A stretch of DNA of 64,000 nucleotides, taken from assembly GCA_900323505.1 (NCBI GenBank), contig OOIN01000002.1, positions 1,612,001 through 1,676,000 on the forward strand. Direction: 5' to 3'. Below, one piece after another: positions 11,484 to 22,533 of the stretch. The notes beneath the pieces were generated by a model. The model did not search any database. It had not been told where the DNA came from and saw nothing but the letters and a program-made list of their open reading frames with translations. Origin of the DNA: Ustilago trichophora. Its lineage: Eukaryota > Basidiomycota > Ustilaginomycetes > Ustilaginales > Ustilaginaceae. The position numbers and the translations under genes were made by a program. Each line of letters starts with the position of its first letter. Within the stretch, counting starts at the first letter, position 1.

Positions 11484-12293
11484 ATGGCATCGACATCAAA
11501 GCTGCAATCACGCAGCAAGAGTCTCCACTCGGACACACTGGACAAGTACGACGACCTTCACGAGCCCATCCCCACCGAGGAACAGGAGAAACTCCTTCGC
11601 GAGCTCAAAGCGTCCAACGATGCCTCAAATTACATTTATCGCGCAGCACTGCTCTTCATGGTCTGTCTCGTATTCGTCCTCTACCTGACACCCATCCCAT
11701 CCTACATCGACGGCACTCATCCCGAGAATCATTTGACACTTTTCCACCATGGAGTCCACGTCATCGGCACCGAAGACCATTTGACCTACCTCCCCGCTTT
11801 CCCAATTTACATGATCTTCTTCGGCATCCAAGGCTACCTCCTCTACCTCGCAGGTATCGAACTTCTCTCTCTCATGGGTCACGATAAGATCCTAGCCAAA
11901 CTCACCGGTCGCAACCCCTCAGCCTACAGAGCACACCCCTTCGGCACAGCCCCATCCTACGCAGTCTCGATCCTCTCCGATATCCGCTACAGCACGGGAA
12001 ACAAGATCAAACTCAACGAACGTGCAGATCAAGTCGAAGCGACAAATTCCGACTCCAAAGCCCTCTACGACAGCCTTTCAAACCCTAGACTACTATATCT
12101 CTGGTTCTTGTTTATCGCAGCCTGCCCTTTGCCTCTGCTCATCTTTGGTGCGGGAAACTTTAGCAATGCTGGTTGGTTCAGCTTCACACCCGCAGTGATT
12201 GGTACAATGTTGGCGAGCGAAACTTGGATTCGAAGAAGTGAAAACCACCTATTGGGTCTCGATGGATTAAAATATGACCATAAATCAGCCTAA
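11484..12293 (+). CDS. orphan four-helix membrane protein
   Basis: Single-exon gene of 269 residues. The first 50 residues are hydrophilic with many Ser and Lys residues. Hydrophobic segments follow at about 53-73, 103-128, 202-224 and 230-248, with a soluble loop of about 75 residues between the second and third. There is no signal peptide or catalytic motif. The ATG follows a pyrimidine-rich leader with A at -3 (GCA ATG G), which supports the start. It is divergent from MED6 and convergent with BRO1. I do not recognise the family. The length, clean frame and membrane segments argue for a real, probably lineage-restricted gene. Confidence 0.8.
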   Translation: MASTSKLQSRSKSLHSDTLDKYDDLHEPIPTEEQEKLLRELKASNDASNYIYRAALLFMVCLVFVLYLTPIPSYIDGTHPENHLTLFHHGVHVIGTEDHLTYLPAFPIYMIFFGIQGYLLYLAGIELLSLMGHDKILAKLTGRNPSAYRAHPFGTAPSYAVSILSDIRYSTGNKIKLNERADQVEATNSDSKALYDSLSNPRLLYLWFLFIAACPLPLLIFGAGNFSNAGWFSFTPAVIGTMLASETWIRRSENHLLGLDGLKYDHKSA

Positions 12294-12516
12294 GAAAATC
12301 AACTCGGCTCCTCAAAGTCCCTTTTCACCCAGCATATCATCTCTTTCATCCCTCCCTCATGTTCCTTCACATCTCCAAAAATGTTCCTACGCCTTTACGT
12401 CTTGTATAATCATACACTTTGAGCATTGAAATTTTTCACACCTGGAATCTTTTCCGCCATCTCTCACTGTGTAGACTCACAGTGAGGCGCTGAGAATCGG
12501 CGATGAAAGGCAAGGT

Positions 12517-12551
<35 letters not shown>

Positions 12552-12631
12552 CTTTCTTTGAGGTTGAAAAGCGTCACTTTGAAAGCAGATACATTCTTTC
12601 CGAGCTTACAAAAGATGAATAAGAGAATAGC
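12294..12631. terminator. convergent 3' region with a T32 tract
   Basis: 338 bases between convergent stop codons, with both 3' UTRs. It contains an uninterrupted run of 32 T at 12520-12551 followed by CTTTCTTTG. Read on the minus strand this is a poly(A) stretch just beyond the BRO1 stop. No gene was seen. Confidence 0.5.
12520..12551. repeat. (T)32 homopolymer tract
   Basis: Thirty-two consecutive T residues, about 80 bases downstream of the BRO1 stop on the minus strand. The length is likely to be polymorphic and is prone to assembly error. Confidence 0.95.
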
Positions 12632-15600
12632 TCAGTAGGGTGGTTGGTAGCCACCCTGATAGCCGCCCTGCTGGTACTGGTGCTGCTGGGGCGGAGGGGG
12701 AGGCTGTCGCTGTGCATGAGGTGGGTACCCTTGCTGAGGAGCTCCATAGGGCTGATGTTGAGGCTGACCATAGCCCTGTGGTTGCTGTAGAGGAGCGTAG
12801 CCCCCGTACTGGGGCTGCTGCTGCTGCTGCTGCTGCTGTGGAGTGCTATAGGGAGATGGCGATTGGGGAGGAGGCGACGCGTAATCTCGCCCACCATAAG
12901 GTGCCCCGTATCCTTGCTGAGGAGGTGGTGGCATCGACCCGTATCCTCCTGCTCCTCCTTGCTGGTGCCCATACGGCTGTTGGCCGGGCGGTGGCGGAGG
13001 AGAAGTGTACCTTGCCTGTGAAGGCGATGCAGGGCCGGCGGGGGAGAAGCTGGACTGGAATTGTTGAGGTGGAGGAGGGAGTCCGCCACCAGAAGCCGCG
13101 CGGGGAGGTTGCGGGCTCATGCCGTCCCTACCATAGCCAACCTGGCCATACGGCGCAGCAGGTCGCTGCTGCTGCTGTGGAGCGGGCGGGGGAGCAGGCG
13201 AGGAGCGGGAATCCATAAACGGTCCACTGGAGAACATGGATCCGTAAGGGTCGTGTGCGGGCTGCTGATGCTGCTGCTGCGGAGGCTGTTGGTGTGGAAG
13301 TGGAGGGGGAGGCGGTAGGCCCGAGTGTGAGCCATCCACCCTCGCACCTGGCGGAGGCAGAGGCGGAGGTCCAGGAGACAACGGGCTCGGTGCAGCGCCT
13401 CCTCCGTACGCCGAGCTACCGTAACTCGTCTGCCTATGCGGGGCAGGAGGCGGAGGAGGCGGTCCGCCGCCACCAAGCCCGCTTAACCCAGCCATCGAAG
13501 AAGCCAATCGATCAGCACCCCCACTGGACCCCTTCTCCTCCCACTCGAGCTCCGAAACCAATTTATTCCTCTCGACCTTTCTATCCGAGACATACTTGTT
13601 GACGTTCTGCCTCGTCGCCTTGACAATCTCCTGCAGATCCGTGTAGAATTGTAAGCCTTTGGCCACTCCGGCTCGGACCTGCGCATTTGAGTCCCTCGCT
13701 CTCTTTAACCTCGTGACGAGCCTGTTGCGCGCTTTTTCCTTCTCATCCCACTTTGCACCTGCCGACTTGCTCGCCGGTAGTTCGGTGAGTTCCTTGAATG
13801 TTGCATTGATCTCGGCGAGGAGCGACTGTTGGTGGTGAAGACTGACTGCGATTCTGTTTTGGTGCGGCTTGAACTTCTCGAGCTCAGCAGCAAAGATCGA
13901 CGAGTCGACATTCTGCGCACGACGGTTGAGAACGAGGACTTGCGAAATGTCGTCGGTCTGGATCTTTTCTTTCAGATCGGCGAGGACTTCCGAACGCTCC
14001 TTTTTGATCTTGTTGAGTTTGGTGAGTGCTTCATCAATCTGAGCTACTTTGGCTTTGACTGCGGCGATCTCGGACTCGGATTCCTGCTCTTCTTCAGCGG
14101 TAGTATCGATGAGGGATGCCTGCGCGCTGTTGCTCCCGTATAGGTCAGTCTGGCCAGTGAGCGCAGCAGCAAAAGCGCCTTCGAGAGCATCGCGACCAGA
14201 CACGAGCAGTTGGACATCTCCGCGAATTGACTTCCAGAGCTCGCCAATCTGAGCATCGTTTTGCGAGGCTTGCTGCATGGCTTCCTTGTTCTCCTTGAGA
14301 TTGAGTCGCATTTCTTTGGTATGAAGGCCGGCGGGGTCTTGATTCCACTTGTGGCCGAAGCGCACTCGCTGCTTTTCGCACTCCCTGTTCTCATCGTCGA
14401 GTGCAGCGAGAGCGGCATCGATATCATTCGCTGCCTGCGACTTCATACGTTCGATGCGTTGAAGCGCAGAGTCCACGCCGGCGGCGCCGACACCAAGTCC
14501 ATCGGCGCCCCGGCCTCCTCCACCTTCAGCTTCCTCGTTCGACCAGCGCATAACCTCAGATCCAGGATCGGCGAGCGAGTCGAGCATTGCACTACTGCTG
14601 CTACCTTGTGCTAGTGCGCGATACTTTCTGAGACTTCCGGGGAGACCCAGGTAGTCGAGCGAGGCTTGCAGCTCGCCAGTAGCCAGGTCGTGGCGTTCTG
14701 ACTCGGCACGCGCGATCTTGGCCTTCTCCTCTGAGTACAGAGATGCCTTCTCGTGGACACCCAGGGGTACAAGGTTCTGGAAGAGATCAGGACCGATGAC
14801 ACGCTGCACTTCGGGTGCTGCAAAGATCTCCTGGATCGGAATCGGAGTGGCAGCGACGAGCTTGTCGACCGCGGGGAGCGAGGACTCGGATGGAAGGATG
14901 TCGTGGTAGATGAGATCATTATCCTTGACAGCAGTCTCCTTACGCTCGACACAGCGTGTAAGGTGGGCGTTGACGATACCCACGAGGGCGGAGCCTGCAT
15001 CACTTGGCAGCGAAGGACGGTCCGCAGCGACGGTGACAGCAGCAGACGAGGTGAAAGTGGCCAACAGATTCTTGGCTTCCCTTGCCGCGGTCTCTGCAAC
15101 GGTCAAGCGTACGAGGCAGGCACCATGCGAGCCCGCAGCATCATCTGCTAGCGCCTTGTAGTACTGCATGACCGAGTGGAAATGTCTCGCCTTGACCTGG
15201 ATAAGGTAGGTCCAGGAGCGCTCGAAAATGCCTTTGGTGACATTCTCCCGCGAGTCCTCAACGAGGCCAGCATAGGCAGCAGCAGTCTGGCTTGCGAGCT
15301 TCGAAATCAGGCCGTGACCCTTCTTCTCTTCAATCGTCTTTTCCAAGAAGACCTCGGATGCCTGCGCAAGCGTGATGCCGACCAGGCACTTGACGACGTC
15401 CTTGCTCATGTCGGTGCTGGGCGCGTGAAGGAAGTTCTCGTTGATGTAGCTCAGCATTCCTGCAGCTTGTCGAAGTGCAGTGTAGGCGCGCTTGAGACCG
15501 TCGGCATTGCCTGACATGCGCGGCTGGGTCGAGGCGAGAGAGGATAGGGTAGCAGCAATGTTGAAGATGATGCTGGCTTTCTCGTAGGCCAAGCTAGACT

Positions 15601-15907
15601 GCGAAATGGCTTTTTGTGTGAAGGCATCCTTCCATGGAAAGGGGACACGCAGCTCAGGGAATCGCAGCTCGAGCATCTCTAGCATGTGGAACCATTTGAA
15701 AAGCAAATCCCTTCCGGTCGCATCGGAGGCAGCACCTTTGACCGCATCTTGACGAGCACGATTGAGCTGCGAAGTCTGTTCCGAGTACTTCTTTGGGTCT
15801 TCTCCATAGCTGTTGGTGATAAGGGACTTGACCGCCGAGCCCAGATCGACTTCCTCAGTTGTCTTGAGGGGAAGCAGAAGCAGTGGTGACTGATGTGCAT
15901 CTGTCAT
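12632..15907 (-). CDS. BRO1: BRO1/ALIX-family ESCRT-associated protein
   Basis: Single exon of 1091 residues from the ATG at 15907; an in-frame extension to 16012 exists but looks like leader. The N-terminal 380-400 residues are a BRO1 domain, with the boomerang-fold signatures [19 protein letters not shown] and [19 protein letters not shown]. The middle (about 400-830) is the helical, coiled-coil-rich V domain that binds YPxL motifs. The last 250 residues are very rich in Pro, Gln, Gly and Tyr, including a poly-Gln run encoded by the CTG tract at 12815-12838. Bro1 binds Snf7 on endosomes and recruits the deubiquitinase Doa4 during multivesicular-body sorting. The paralogue Rim20/PalA of the pH-signalling pathway has the same architecture and cannot be fully excluded. 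Confidence 0.88.
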   Translation of the reverse strand: MTDAHQSPLLLLPLKTTEEVDLGSAVKSLITNSYGEDPKKYSEQTSQLNRARQDAVKGAASDATGRDLLFKWFHMLEMLELRFPELRVPFPWKDAFTQKAISQSSLAYEKASIIFNIAATLSSLASTQPRMSGNADGLKRAYTALRQAAGMLSYINENFLHAPSTDMSKDVVKCLVGITLAQASEVFLEKTIEEKKGHGLISKLASQTAAAYAGLVEDSRENVTKGIFERSWTYLIQVKARHFHSVMQYYKALADDAAGSHGACLVRLTVAETAAREAKNLLATFTSSAAVTVAADRPSLPSDAGSALVGIVNAHLTRCVERKETAVKDNDLIYHDILPSESSLPAVDKLVAATPIPIQEIFAAPEVQRVIGPDLFQNLVPLGVHEKASLYSEEKAKIARAESERHDLATGELQASLDYLGLPGSLRKYRALAQGSSSSAMLDSLADPGSEVMRWSNEEAEGGGGRGADGLGVGAAGVDSALQRIERMKSQAANDIDAALAALDDENRECEKQRVRFGHKWNQDPAGLHTKEMRLNLKENKEAMQQASQNDAQIGELWKSIRGDVQLLVSGRDALEGAFAAALTGQTDLYGSNSAQASLIDTTAEEEQESESEIAAVKAKVAQIDEALTKLNKIKKERSEVLADLKEKIQTDDISQVLVLNRRAQNVDSSIFAAELEKFKPHQNRIAVSLHHQQSLLAEINATFKELTELPASKSAGAKWDEKEKARNRLVTRLKRARDSNAQVRAGVAKGLQFYTDLQEIVKATRQNVNKYVSDRKVERNKLVSELEWEEKGSSGGADRLASSMAGLSGLGGGGPPPPPPAPHRQTSYGSSAYGGGAAPSPLSPGPPPLPPPGARVDGSHSGLPPPPPLPHQQPPQQQHQQPAHDPYGSMFSSGPFMDSRSSPAPPPAPQQQQRPAAPYGQVGYGRDGMSPQPPRAASGGGLPPPPQQFQSSFSPAGPASPSQARYTSPPPPPGQQPYGHQQGGAGGYGSMPPPPQQGYGAPYGGRDYASPPPQSPSPYSTPQQQQQQQQPQYGGYAPLQQPQGYGQPQHQPYGAPQQGYPPHAQRQPPPPPQQHQYQQGGYQGGYQPPY

Positions 15908-16444
15908 GTTTGCTGTGATGAGCGGTGCTCGGCCGCAGGTGTGTGACTGATTCCAGGAGAGCTTTGGTTGCTCGTAAGCCAGTAGAGAACGGCGGTGTTG
16001 TACCTTTGGCAACGACCAAATGGATAGACAAGGTAATGGACAGTGGTTGGTAGATGGAGAACGAAGTTGTCAGACGCTAGTCTAGAAGGCAGGAGGACAA
16101 GATGGTTGAACTGTGCCTGAATTGGCTGCAGCCTTCGATTGAGCTGCGGAGAGCCAAAAAGTGGAGTTGACGCACACACATAGCCCCTCGGCCCATCCGA
16201 TTCAGGACCGTGCGCGAAAAAAGGGCGTTAAGATCAGCAGGGAATCCTGACGCAGTTGGAAATTCTGACAATCAGTTCCAGCTTGGCCAGACACAACGAG
16301 GCTTTCTCATCATCAGACACATCGAACAGGGTTTCACAATGCCATCACGATAAGATTTAGATACTGAACCCGCGGCCGATGCATTCTGCGGGATACATGA
16401 AACAGGGAAGTAAAGACAAGAGTGCTTGGAAATTCGACTGTGAA
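15908..16444. promoter_or_regulatory. BRO1 promoter region and ENT 3' flank
   Basis: 537 bases between the BRO1 start and the stop of the next minus-strand gene. It holds the BRO1 promoter and leader and the 3' UTR of the transporter gene. No further gene or repeat was seen. Confidence 0.4.
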
Positions 16445-18148
16445 CTACGCTTTGACAGTGAGGAAGCTGAGACCACTTCCGATTGCCAAACCGACGCAAA
16501 GCCAAAATGAAAGCAAGGTGGCTGCTAATGGTCCCTCGCTGGCGCCTTTGGAGTTGACGAGTTTGCTTCTCGATGGTCCCGAAATCATGATGCAGGTACT
16601 TACAAGGCCATTGGAGCAGCCGAGAAGTAGCATGAGTCCAAAGAAGGGCGCATCGCTCGACTGCATCAAACCTGCAAGCCACCCGTCCGGCGCATCTGCA
16701 TTGACGCGGCTGATGGGACCCGTCCTTTGGCTGGTTGAGACCACGTTGCACGCCATAAAGAGCGGTACGAACAGCGAGCGGAGCAGCGACAGCGAGAATA
16801 ATACACGTGCCTTGCGTATCAAAGTTGCGGGTGCCAAGCTCGGAAGTGTCCTACCCAGAAGATCTGACAGGTTGAAGAGGAAGAAATGGAAGGGAACAAA
16901 CAGCTGCGGTGATGTGAGGTCGACCGAGCTGGATCCAGACTTGGAAGAGCCAGTGTAGACGCTCTGCACCGAGGAGGTGAGCGCGGGGAAGATGCTGAGT
17001 GTGACCACAAACACAAAAGCTACCGCAGCGCAGTCCCACTTGACCTTGGACTGAACGAGCGAAATACGCAACAGTGATTCGCGAGTCGTAGGCGACAAGC
17101 GGTAAAATCCCGGCACCTTCTTGAGCCATGAGCTGTAGGCAGGGTGCGAGATGGATCGGATCGAGTGCCAGCTCTGCGTCAATCCGTGATCTGCGCGGTC
17201 TTCTACATCATCGTCATCGCGCCTTGATGGATCGTCGCGCTCGTCTTCGATCTTGTCGATGGTCGCAACCTGCTTGGCCATGACTTGTGCGTACAAGGGT
17301 GTGTTGACAAGCCAAAGAAACGCACCGAGAACCAGCATCATAAGCATGAAGTTCATGCCAAAGAAGAGTGTGGCAGCGCGAGCGATGCCGCGCGCTGTAT
17401 CCTGTGCCGCCTCGTCGAGTCCAGAGGCATCTGGCGCAGGACTAGCTTGCTGCGACCAAGCAGAGGCGATACCAAAGATGCTGATTCCGACACCGACCAC
17501 ACCTTGTCCTGCCAGCATAGAGCCCATAAAGGATCCACCGGCGCCGAATGCAGTGCTGAGTGAGACGACGCTGTTCTGCAAATAGGCGCAAGCACTCGAA
17601 AGTAAACCGCCTACGAACAAGGTAAAGTAGAAGTAGGTGTTGCTGGGTGCGAGCGTGGATTCGTCGTCGTGGTGGCCCGATCGCGAGGTCTTGTCCCCCA
17701 CTCTTGTTGAAAGAGCAAAGCAGAAGACGGAAAGGATGATGACGGTGGAGGAGAGAGTGATTCTTCGACGCGGGCTGGACCGCTCAAAGCCACCTGTCGC
17801 GGTCGCGTGGATACCGACGAGAATGCTAATCACGTTGTATGACACAGTGATCCAGCTGCTGAATGTGTTGGCATACGGAGTGCGCGCAAACGAGGAGCGG
17901 AAGTATTCTGCTGGTGTGATGAGCGAGTTGAAGGGGAGCAGAACGCCCATACCGAGGAGGCCAAAGGTCACATAGACGAAAGTGCGTTGTCTTGCTGGCA
18001 TTTGCTGCCAGGCTGGGGCGCCCTCGACGCCAGTCTTGATGAGCGGCTCTGCTGGACCATCCTCGTGTGTTGGAGTCAAAAACGGGGTGGAGTGGCCATC
18101 GTGGGAGCGGGCGAGGAGACCTTGCTCCTCACCTCGAAGGGGACGCAT
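16445..18148 (-). CDS. equilibrative nucleoside transporter (ENT/SLC29)
   Basis: Single exon of 567 residues with about eleven hydrophobic segments. ENT features include the first helix with LGMGVLLPFNSLITPAEYF, a long hydrophilic loop between helices 6 and 7 (about residues 290-350, acidic, ending SISHPAYSSW), the region FHFFLFNLSDLLGRTLPS in the second half, and the C-terminal helix pair with LLLGCSNGLVSTCIM. ENTs move nucleosides and nucleobases down their gradient or with protons. Yeast Fun26 is the vacuolar member, and either vacuolar or plasma-membrane location is possible here. The acidic DDDDVED stretch in the central loop is a plausible regulatory site. It lies on the same strand as BRO1 but separated by 537 bases, so it is an independent unit. 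Confidence 0.92.
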   Translation of the reverse strand: MRPLRGEEQGLLARSHDGHSTPFLTPTHEDGPAEPLIKTGVEGAPAWQQMPARQRTFVYVTFGLLGMGVLLPFNSLITPAEYFRSSFARTPYANTFSSWITVSYNVISILVGIHATATGGFERSSPRRRITLSSTVIILSVFCFALSTRVGDKTSRSGHHDDESTLAPSNTYFYFTLFVGGLLSSACAYLQNSVVSLSTAFGAGGSFMGSMLAGQGVVGVGISIFGIASAWSQQASPAPDASGLDEAAQDTARGIARAATLFFGMNFMLMMLVLGAFLWLVNTPLYAQVMAKQVATIDKIEDERDDPSRRDDDDVEDRADHGLTQSWHSIRSISHPAYSSWLKKVPGFYRLSPTTRESLLRISLVQSKVKWDCAAVAFVFVVTLSIFPALTSSVQSVYTGSSKSGSSSVDLTSPQLFVPFHFFLFNLSDLLGRTLPSLAPATLIRKARVLFSLSLLRSLFVPLFMACNVVSTSQRTGPISRVNADAPDGWLAGLMQSSDAPFFGLMLLLGCSNGLVSTCIMISGPSRSKLVNSKGASEGPLAATLLSFWLCVGLAIGSGLSFLTVKA

Positions 18149-21100
18149 TGGAAGCGAGTCTATGGCTCTGAGGGCCGTGGGGGCTTTGCGCAGGATCGCG
18201 CGTGCCCAGAGATGCTCACGTCGACAGCGCAGGAGAAGGAGCGCTTCAGGAAGCCTAGTCTCGAGTGTCGTTCAGCGGGAGGGCTGGAATGCAGTCTGAG
18301 TATGTTGAGGGTGGTGTTTGAAGGGGAGAGTGCGGTTGCATGTTTGATAACGTCGGCGTCTTGCGAGCCTAGCTGTGTCTGACAATCTCGATTCCTCCAC
18401 ACACAGAGCGAGCGATCTGAGGACCGGCTGGACCCTGGCCGATGAGAACCAGCAGAGCAACAGCGTGAATAGGCATGCAACTGAAGTCATGCGAGAAAAG
18501 GGGCTCCATCTCCGATCCATCATTATCACACCCCCGATTGAGAGATCGGGGCACGCTATCAAAAGTTGCAAATCTCCATTTTCTTTGACGCTGCTGCCAA
18601 GGCTGCAAGATCTTGGATGCTTGCATCTTCCATGCAAAGAATGTTGGTGTGAATCGATGACTTGACACCAAACAGCAGTGCCGTTATCTTTACTCGGTAG
18701 CAAGCATGGGTGAAGAAAGATGACTTCTGTCGGACGAATCTAAATGACTACGGAAGGCTTTCCCCTTTTTTTTTTTTGCAAAGGCAAAGATTCTCCGAAA
18801 GTGAGCAGAGAGATACCAAGACGATATTTGAATGCAAGTATTGAGACCAAGAGGGATGGATGGACTGGGACCATGAGAAAGAAGAATATGACGTGTTCAT
18901 GCTCGCACAAATCCGAAAGAAAAGGCTTCATTTCAGATAACGTAGGTCACGTAGATGTGGAAATCACGTAGATGTGGAAAATCTGCCACGTCCATGATTT
19001 AGGTTGCTCACCACCCTTTTTTCTCAACCACCATCATCTTTTCAATCAGCAATAACACAGCACTTCCTTATGCTTACATCGCAGCATACTTTGCAAGGAG
19101 CAACCTCAGACATGTCTCTTACCATCTGTCAACTTGGATCAGCATCACCACTGCCAACTTTGGGGAGGAAATCTAGCTTGAAGTGATCACACCAGATTTT
19201 GACATTTTACACTGCTCTAGTGCCCAAAATCCCAAAAACGCATTTTCGCACTTTGCTCAACAGTTTGGCAGAACAACATCAGATGTTTTGTTGCATTCGC
19301 ATTCTGGTAGCAGTAAGGAACACAACCATACCAAGCAAAGGGGGTCTAAGCAATGTGGTTGTTGCTGTTGTCACCATCTGTGATGGTGAGGAGAAAGCAA
19401 TTTTGCGCACAGTGGCGAAGTGCCTGATTTTGAAAGCAAAATTTTCCGCCAATCTTCAGCATCACCTCATGGATCATACAATCATCAATACAACAATCCT
19501 TCTGCATACACTATACAAATGGCATGCTCCCTACATGTTCCATTAATCTGTGAAGTGTGGTTGACTATCAAGAATGTGGTGTAAAAGTGTCTTGAAGTGA
19601 TCATGTCAATTTTGAGCATTACACTGATGGTTAGTTAAAAAAGTCAAAAAAGTCAAAACGCGATATTTTCCACATCTACATGATTTCCACATCTACGTGA
19701 ACTACGTTAGGTGCACAACCACCAAAGTGGTGCAGGTGCGCCACCTCAATGTATGAGATGCAAGCCTTGACGCCATGGTCCCAGCCACTTGATTGTCATT
19801 GGCAAATAGCACACGAAAAAGGAGCCTTGTTGAGAAGAGCTGTGGTATCAACAACGGTACCGTAGCCGTCGATCGCTCTGCGAGGATGGATCGACAGACG
19901 CCAAGCCAAGAGAGAACATATGATTGGCTCATTGAAAACAACAGGAGAGAAACGCATAAAAAGCGGAAAAGTGGGGGCGTGTGTGTCTCTTTAGGGCTGC
20001 ACGGAGCAGGCGGGGCGTCGATTTTTGCTTTCAAGTCCAGCCGACGCGTGACCGGTATCCGCTCGTTTGCCATTCGGATGCACGGTTTTCCCATGCTAAT
20101 CCAGTTTGGACGGGCATGGTAAGTTATGCTCGGATGAATTCGATGTTGCCGCACTCGGCTTTGATGAATATGTCGGAAAGCCTCCGAACTATCCTCGCTG
20201 CGGCGTGCGACTGATTCTGTCAGTTGAGGAGCGCAAGAAGAAGAATTCAACTCCCCAATCGGTCTCGTTTAGGTGCGTTACATGGTGCATTTCTCCGCAT
20301 CCATAAAAGCCCAAGGTGCAGAAATAGTGTTTTCGCTTCTCTCTCGCTCGGTCCAGCGGTCAACATCGGTCAAAATAAGAAAAGTCGACAGAAAAGAGAG
20401 TGTGTGGGTCACGGCTGCTCTTTATGCAGGCGTTTAAGCGACATGCTGCTCTGCGCTGCGCTCGTACAGCTTGCACAGCACTGTTTCCTTCTTGAATACG
20501 AGCCCAGTCGCTGCCTCTTTCTCTTGCCTCTCTCTCCCTCTCTCTTTCCGTGTACATCGTGTACAGAGTACACACTCTTGCCGTTCTCTTGAACCAGTCC
20601 GGTGCTTCCGAGCTTTACACCATCTTCTTTTTTTCCTCGCCCTTCCTACTGCAGCTGCTCCATCTACTCTCAACAATTAGTCACGATCCCACGTCCGAGA
20701 CACCACGCTCTTTTCGAATATTCATGGGACGGGTCCTAATTGCAACATCGCATTGTTCGGACCAGCTTGACCGAACCAGTTAAGTGCCCAGTCTTTCCTT
20801 TTACCACATACGCACGACTCTCTCCGACGCAGCTTGCCTTGCGTTTAGCAACTTTACTAAGCGACTTCCTCTCTTAGATCAGCTGCTCCGCTTCTACCAT
20901 CTTGCATCCTCAGACCAGTCGATAGGGACTCTTTGACAGAACCTCTGCATCAGCTTCAGGATAGCATCACGGCAAACACCACAACATAGGGGCCACGCCT
21001 TCCCTGACAGGCATTCAGATCCAGAACTGGTCACGGAATCACGAGGATAAATCGGCAACCAAGGACAAACCCAAGATCACTTGCAAACAAGAGGTCGTTC

Positions 21101-21159
21101 ACAACCAGGCTACAGCGAAGAAGCAGCAGAGCAACGGACGCACTTCATAAACTACAAAG
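18149..21159. other. gene-free stretch, 3.0 kb, with one inverted-repeat element
   Basis: It begins with the ENT promoter and ends with the leader of the START-domain gene. The centre holds the inverted-repeat element at 18938-19709. Outside it, open frames are at most about 180 codons, overlap and look random. The 600 bases before 21160 are pyrimidine-rich with TC runs near 20500-20550, consistent with promoter and leader sequence. Confidence 0.6.
18938..19709. mobile_element. MITE-like element with duplicated terminal inverted repeats, 772 bp
   Basis: The two ends are inverted copies of each other. From 18938 the left end reads TAACGTAGGTCACGTAGATG and continues GTGGAAATCACGTAGATGTG. The right end, read on the minus strand from 19709, matches over about 45 bases with only two internal differences. 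Each terminus itself contains two tandem copies of a 17-19-base unit (CACGTAGATGTGGAAAT). Both ends are flanked by TA, which fits the TA target-site duplication of Tc1/mariner-type elements. The inside is AT-richer than the flanks, has no transposase-sized frame, and carries two diverged copies of CTTGAAGTGATCA (about 19175 and 19591). This is best read as a non-autonomous miniature element; the superfamily assignment is inference. Confidence 0.75.
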
Positions 21160-22239
21160 ATGAGCACATCAGGCAACGTGGCCATCATTCCCGAGCGGCC
21201 CGCCGAAAAGGGTTATTGGAAGAACGAGTGGAAAGAAACCGCAGATAAGCTCATGAACATGCTCATCACACTACGCCAAGATACTGAGGGCGGTTGGGAA
21301 GACCGCGGCACCCACAACGGCTGCGAAATTGCAATTTATCCTCGCAAACCGGACGAGCCTTTCTCTGTTATGCCAATGTTCCGTGGCAAGACCCACGCTA
21401 CGGGCCTCACGCCGCTTGAAGTCTTTACAGGTATCCGTATGACCACCTTTCGCATGATGTGGGACACCCGCGTCCAGTCGGCGCACATTATGCGCGCCTT
21501 TTCGATGCACGAGTTCCTCTTCTACCTCGTGTGGAGAGGCATCGGTCCCATCTACAAGCCTCGTGACATTTGTGGAATCCAAGCGCTGCGTTGCTGGGAT
21601 GCGCAAGGCAACCTTCAAGCCATCCCCGATTTCACCACCACCACCATGCTACTTGGTTATCAGAGTCTAGACGAGGTCCCCGGCATCCCTTCCGAGGTGG
21701 AAGGCTGTGTCCGTGCCCAAGTCTTCAAAGCTGCATTCTACCTCGAGAGCCGCGATGGCGGCTGCGACATCACCTACCTCGGCCACGTCGATCTTGCAGC
21801 TGCCATCCCCAACTACATCCTCTCCACTTTACACAGCGAATTGCCAAAGTCTAGCACACGGCTACGCGACATGCTCCTGACATTCGGTGTACCTCCCGTG
21901 CTCATCGACAGACACAATCGTATCGCACTCCAATATCTCTCGTGCAACCCAGAGACGCGGCAAGTGTCGCTTCACGCCACCATTGTACAGTCAGGCACGG
22001 TGCATTTATACCTAGACTACAACAAGATGTTCACCCAAGGTGTGGTGATCAGCAATGTTTTGGGAAGTGCAGCGGCAGCCGTGCAGGTGAGAGAGCATTT
22101 CGGCACGGAAGACGGGTTGGAGAGGCGGATGCTGGCGTTGGACCTGTTGCCGGAAGGCGTGAGTGGAGAGTTCAAGTTGATCATCGATGCAGCGGATAAG
22201 GAGGGGCCCGAGTCTGGCACTGGACCGGGCTGGTGGTGA
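21160..22239 (+). CDS. START-like lipid-binding protein
   Basis: Single exon of 359 residues. The central 220 residues look like a START lipid-binding domain: alternating hydrophobic strands with TPLEVFTGIRMTTFRMMWD, IMRAFSMHEFLFYLVWRG and the IYKPRDICGIQALRCWD block (compare the Y...RD...R.W pattern of START proteins), then CDITYLGHVDLAAAIPNYIL, which resembles the closing VTY...D..G.IP.W segment. There is no signal peptide or membrane helix, so a soluble cytosolic lipid carrier or sensor is likely. The ligand cannot be predicted. The C-terminal 100 residues are not clearly part of the domain. The weakly conserved START fold makes this a moderate-confidence family call, but the gene itself is solid. 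Confidence 0.75.
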   Translation: MSTSGNVAIIPERPAEKGYWKNEWKETADKLMNMLITLRQDTEGGWEDRGTHNGCEIAIYPRKPDEPFSVMPMFRGKTHATGLTPLEVFTGIRMTTFRMMWDTRVQSAHIMRAFSMHEFLFYLVWRGIGPIYKPRDICGIQALRCWDAQGNLQAIPDFTTTTMLLGYQSLDEVPGIPSEVEGCVRAQVFKAAFYLESRDGGCDITYLGHVDLAAAIPNYILSTLHSELPKSSTRLRDMLLTFGVPPVLIDRHNRIALQYLSCNPETRQVSLHATIVQSGTVHLYLDYNKMFTQGVVISNVLGSAAAAVQVREHFGTEDGLERRMLALDLLPEGVSGEFKLIIDAADKEGPESGTGPGWW

Positions 22240-22533
22240 GACACTTGCGAAACCAGGAGCGTTGAATTCTTACAGAAGAGGAGGAGGAGGAATCTAATCA
22301 GGGACCAGACTTCATCGGATGGCCAACCGAGTCCGTCTTGCAAAAAGTCATTGTTATAATCACGCTCTCTATTCCTAAGAGCTTGGAACACTAATTCTGG
22401 ATCGAGTTTAATCAGATGGTCATGCGCAGTATGGACTGGTCTGAATGATGAATTGTAACACAGACGATATGTGGTGAGTAAGGTACAAGAATGCGATTGC
22501 ATGGGGAGCCGGAAATTTGAGCAGATGGAGTTT

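Noticed and set aside
12640..13218. 192-codon plus-strand frame
   Set aside because: Shadow of the Pro/Gln-rich repeats of BRO1; composition is repeat-driven.
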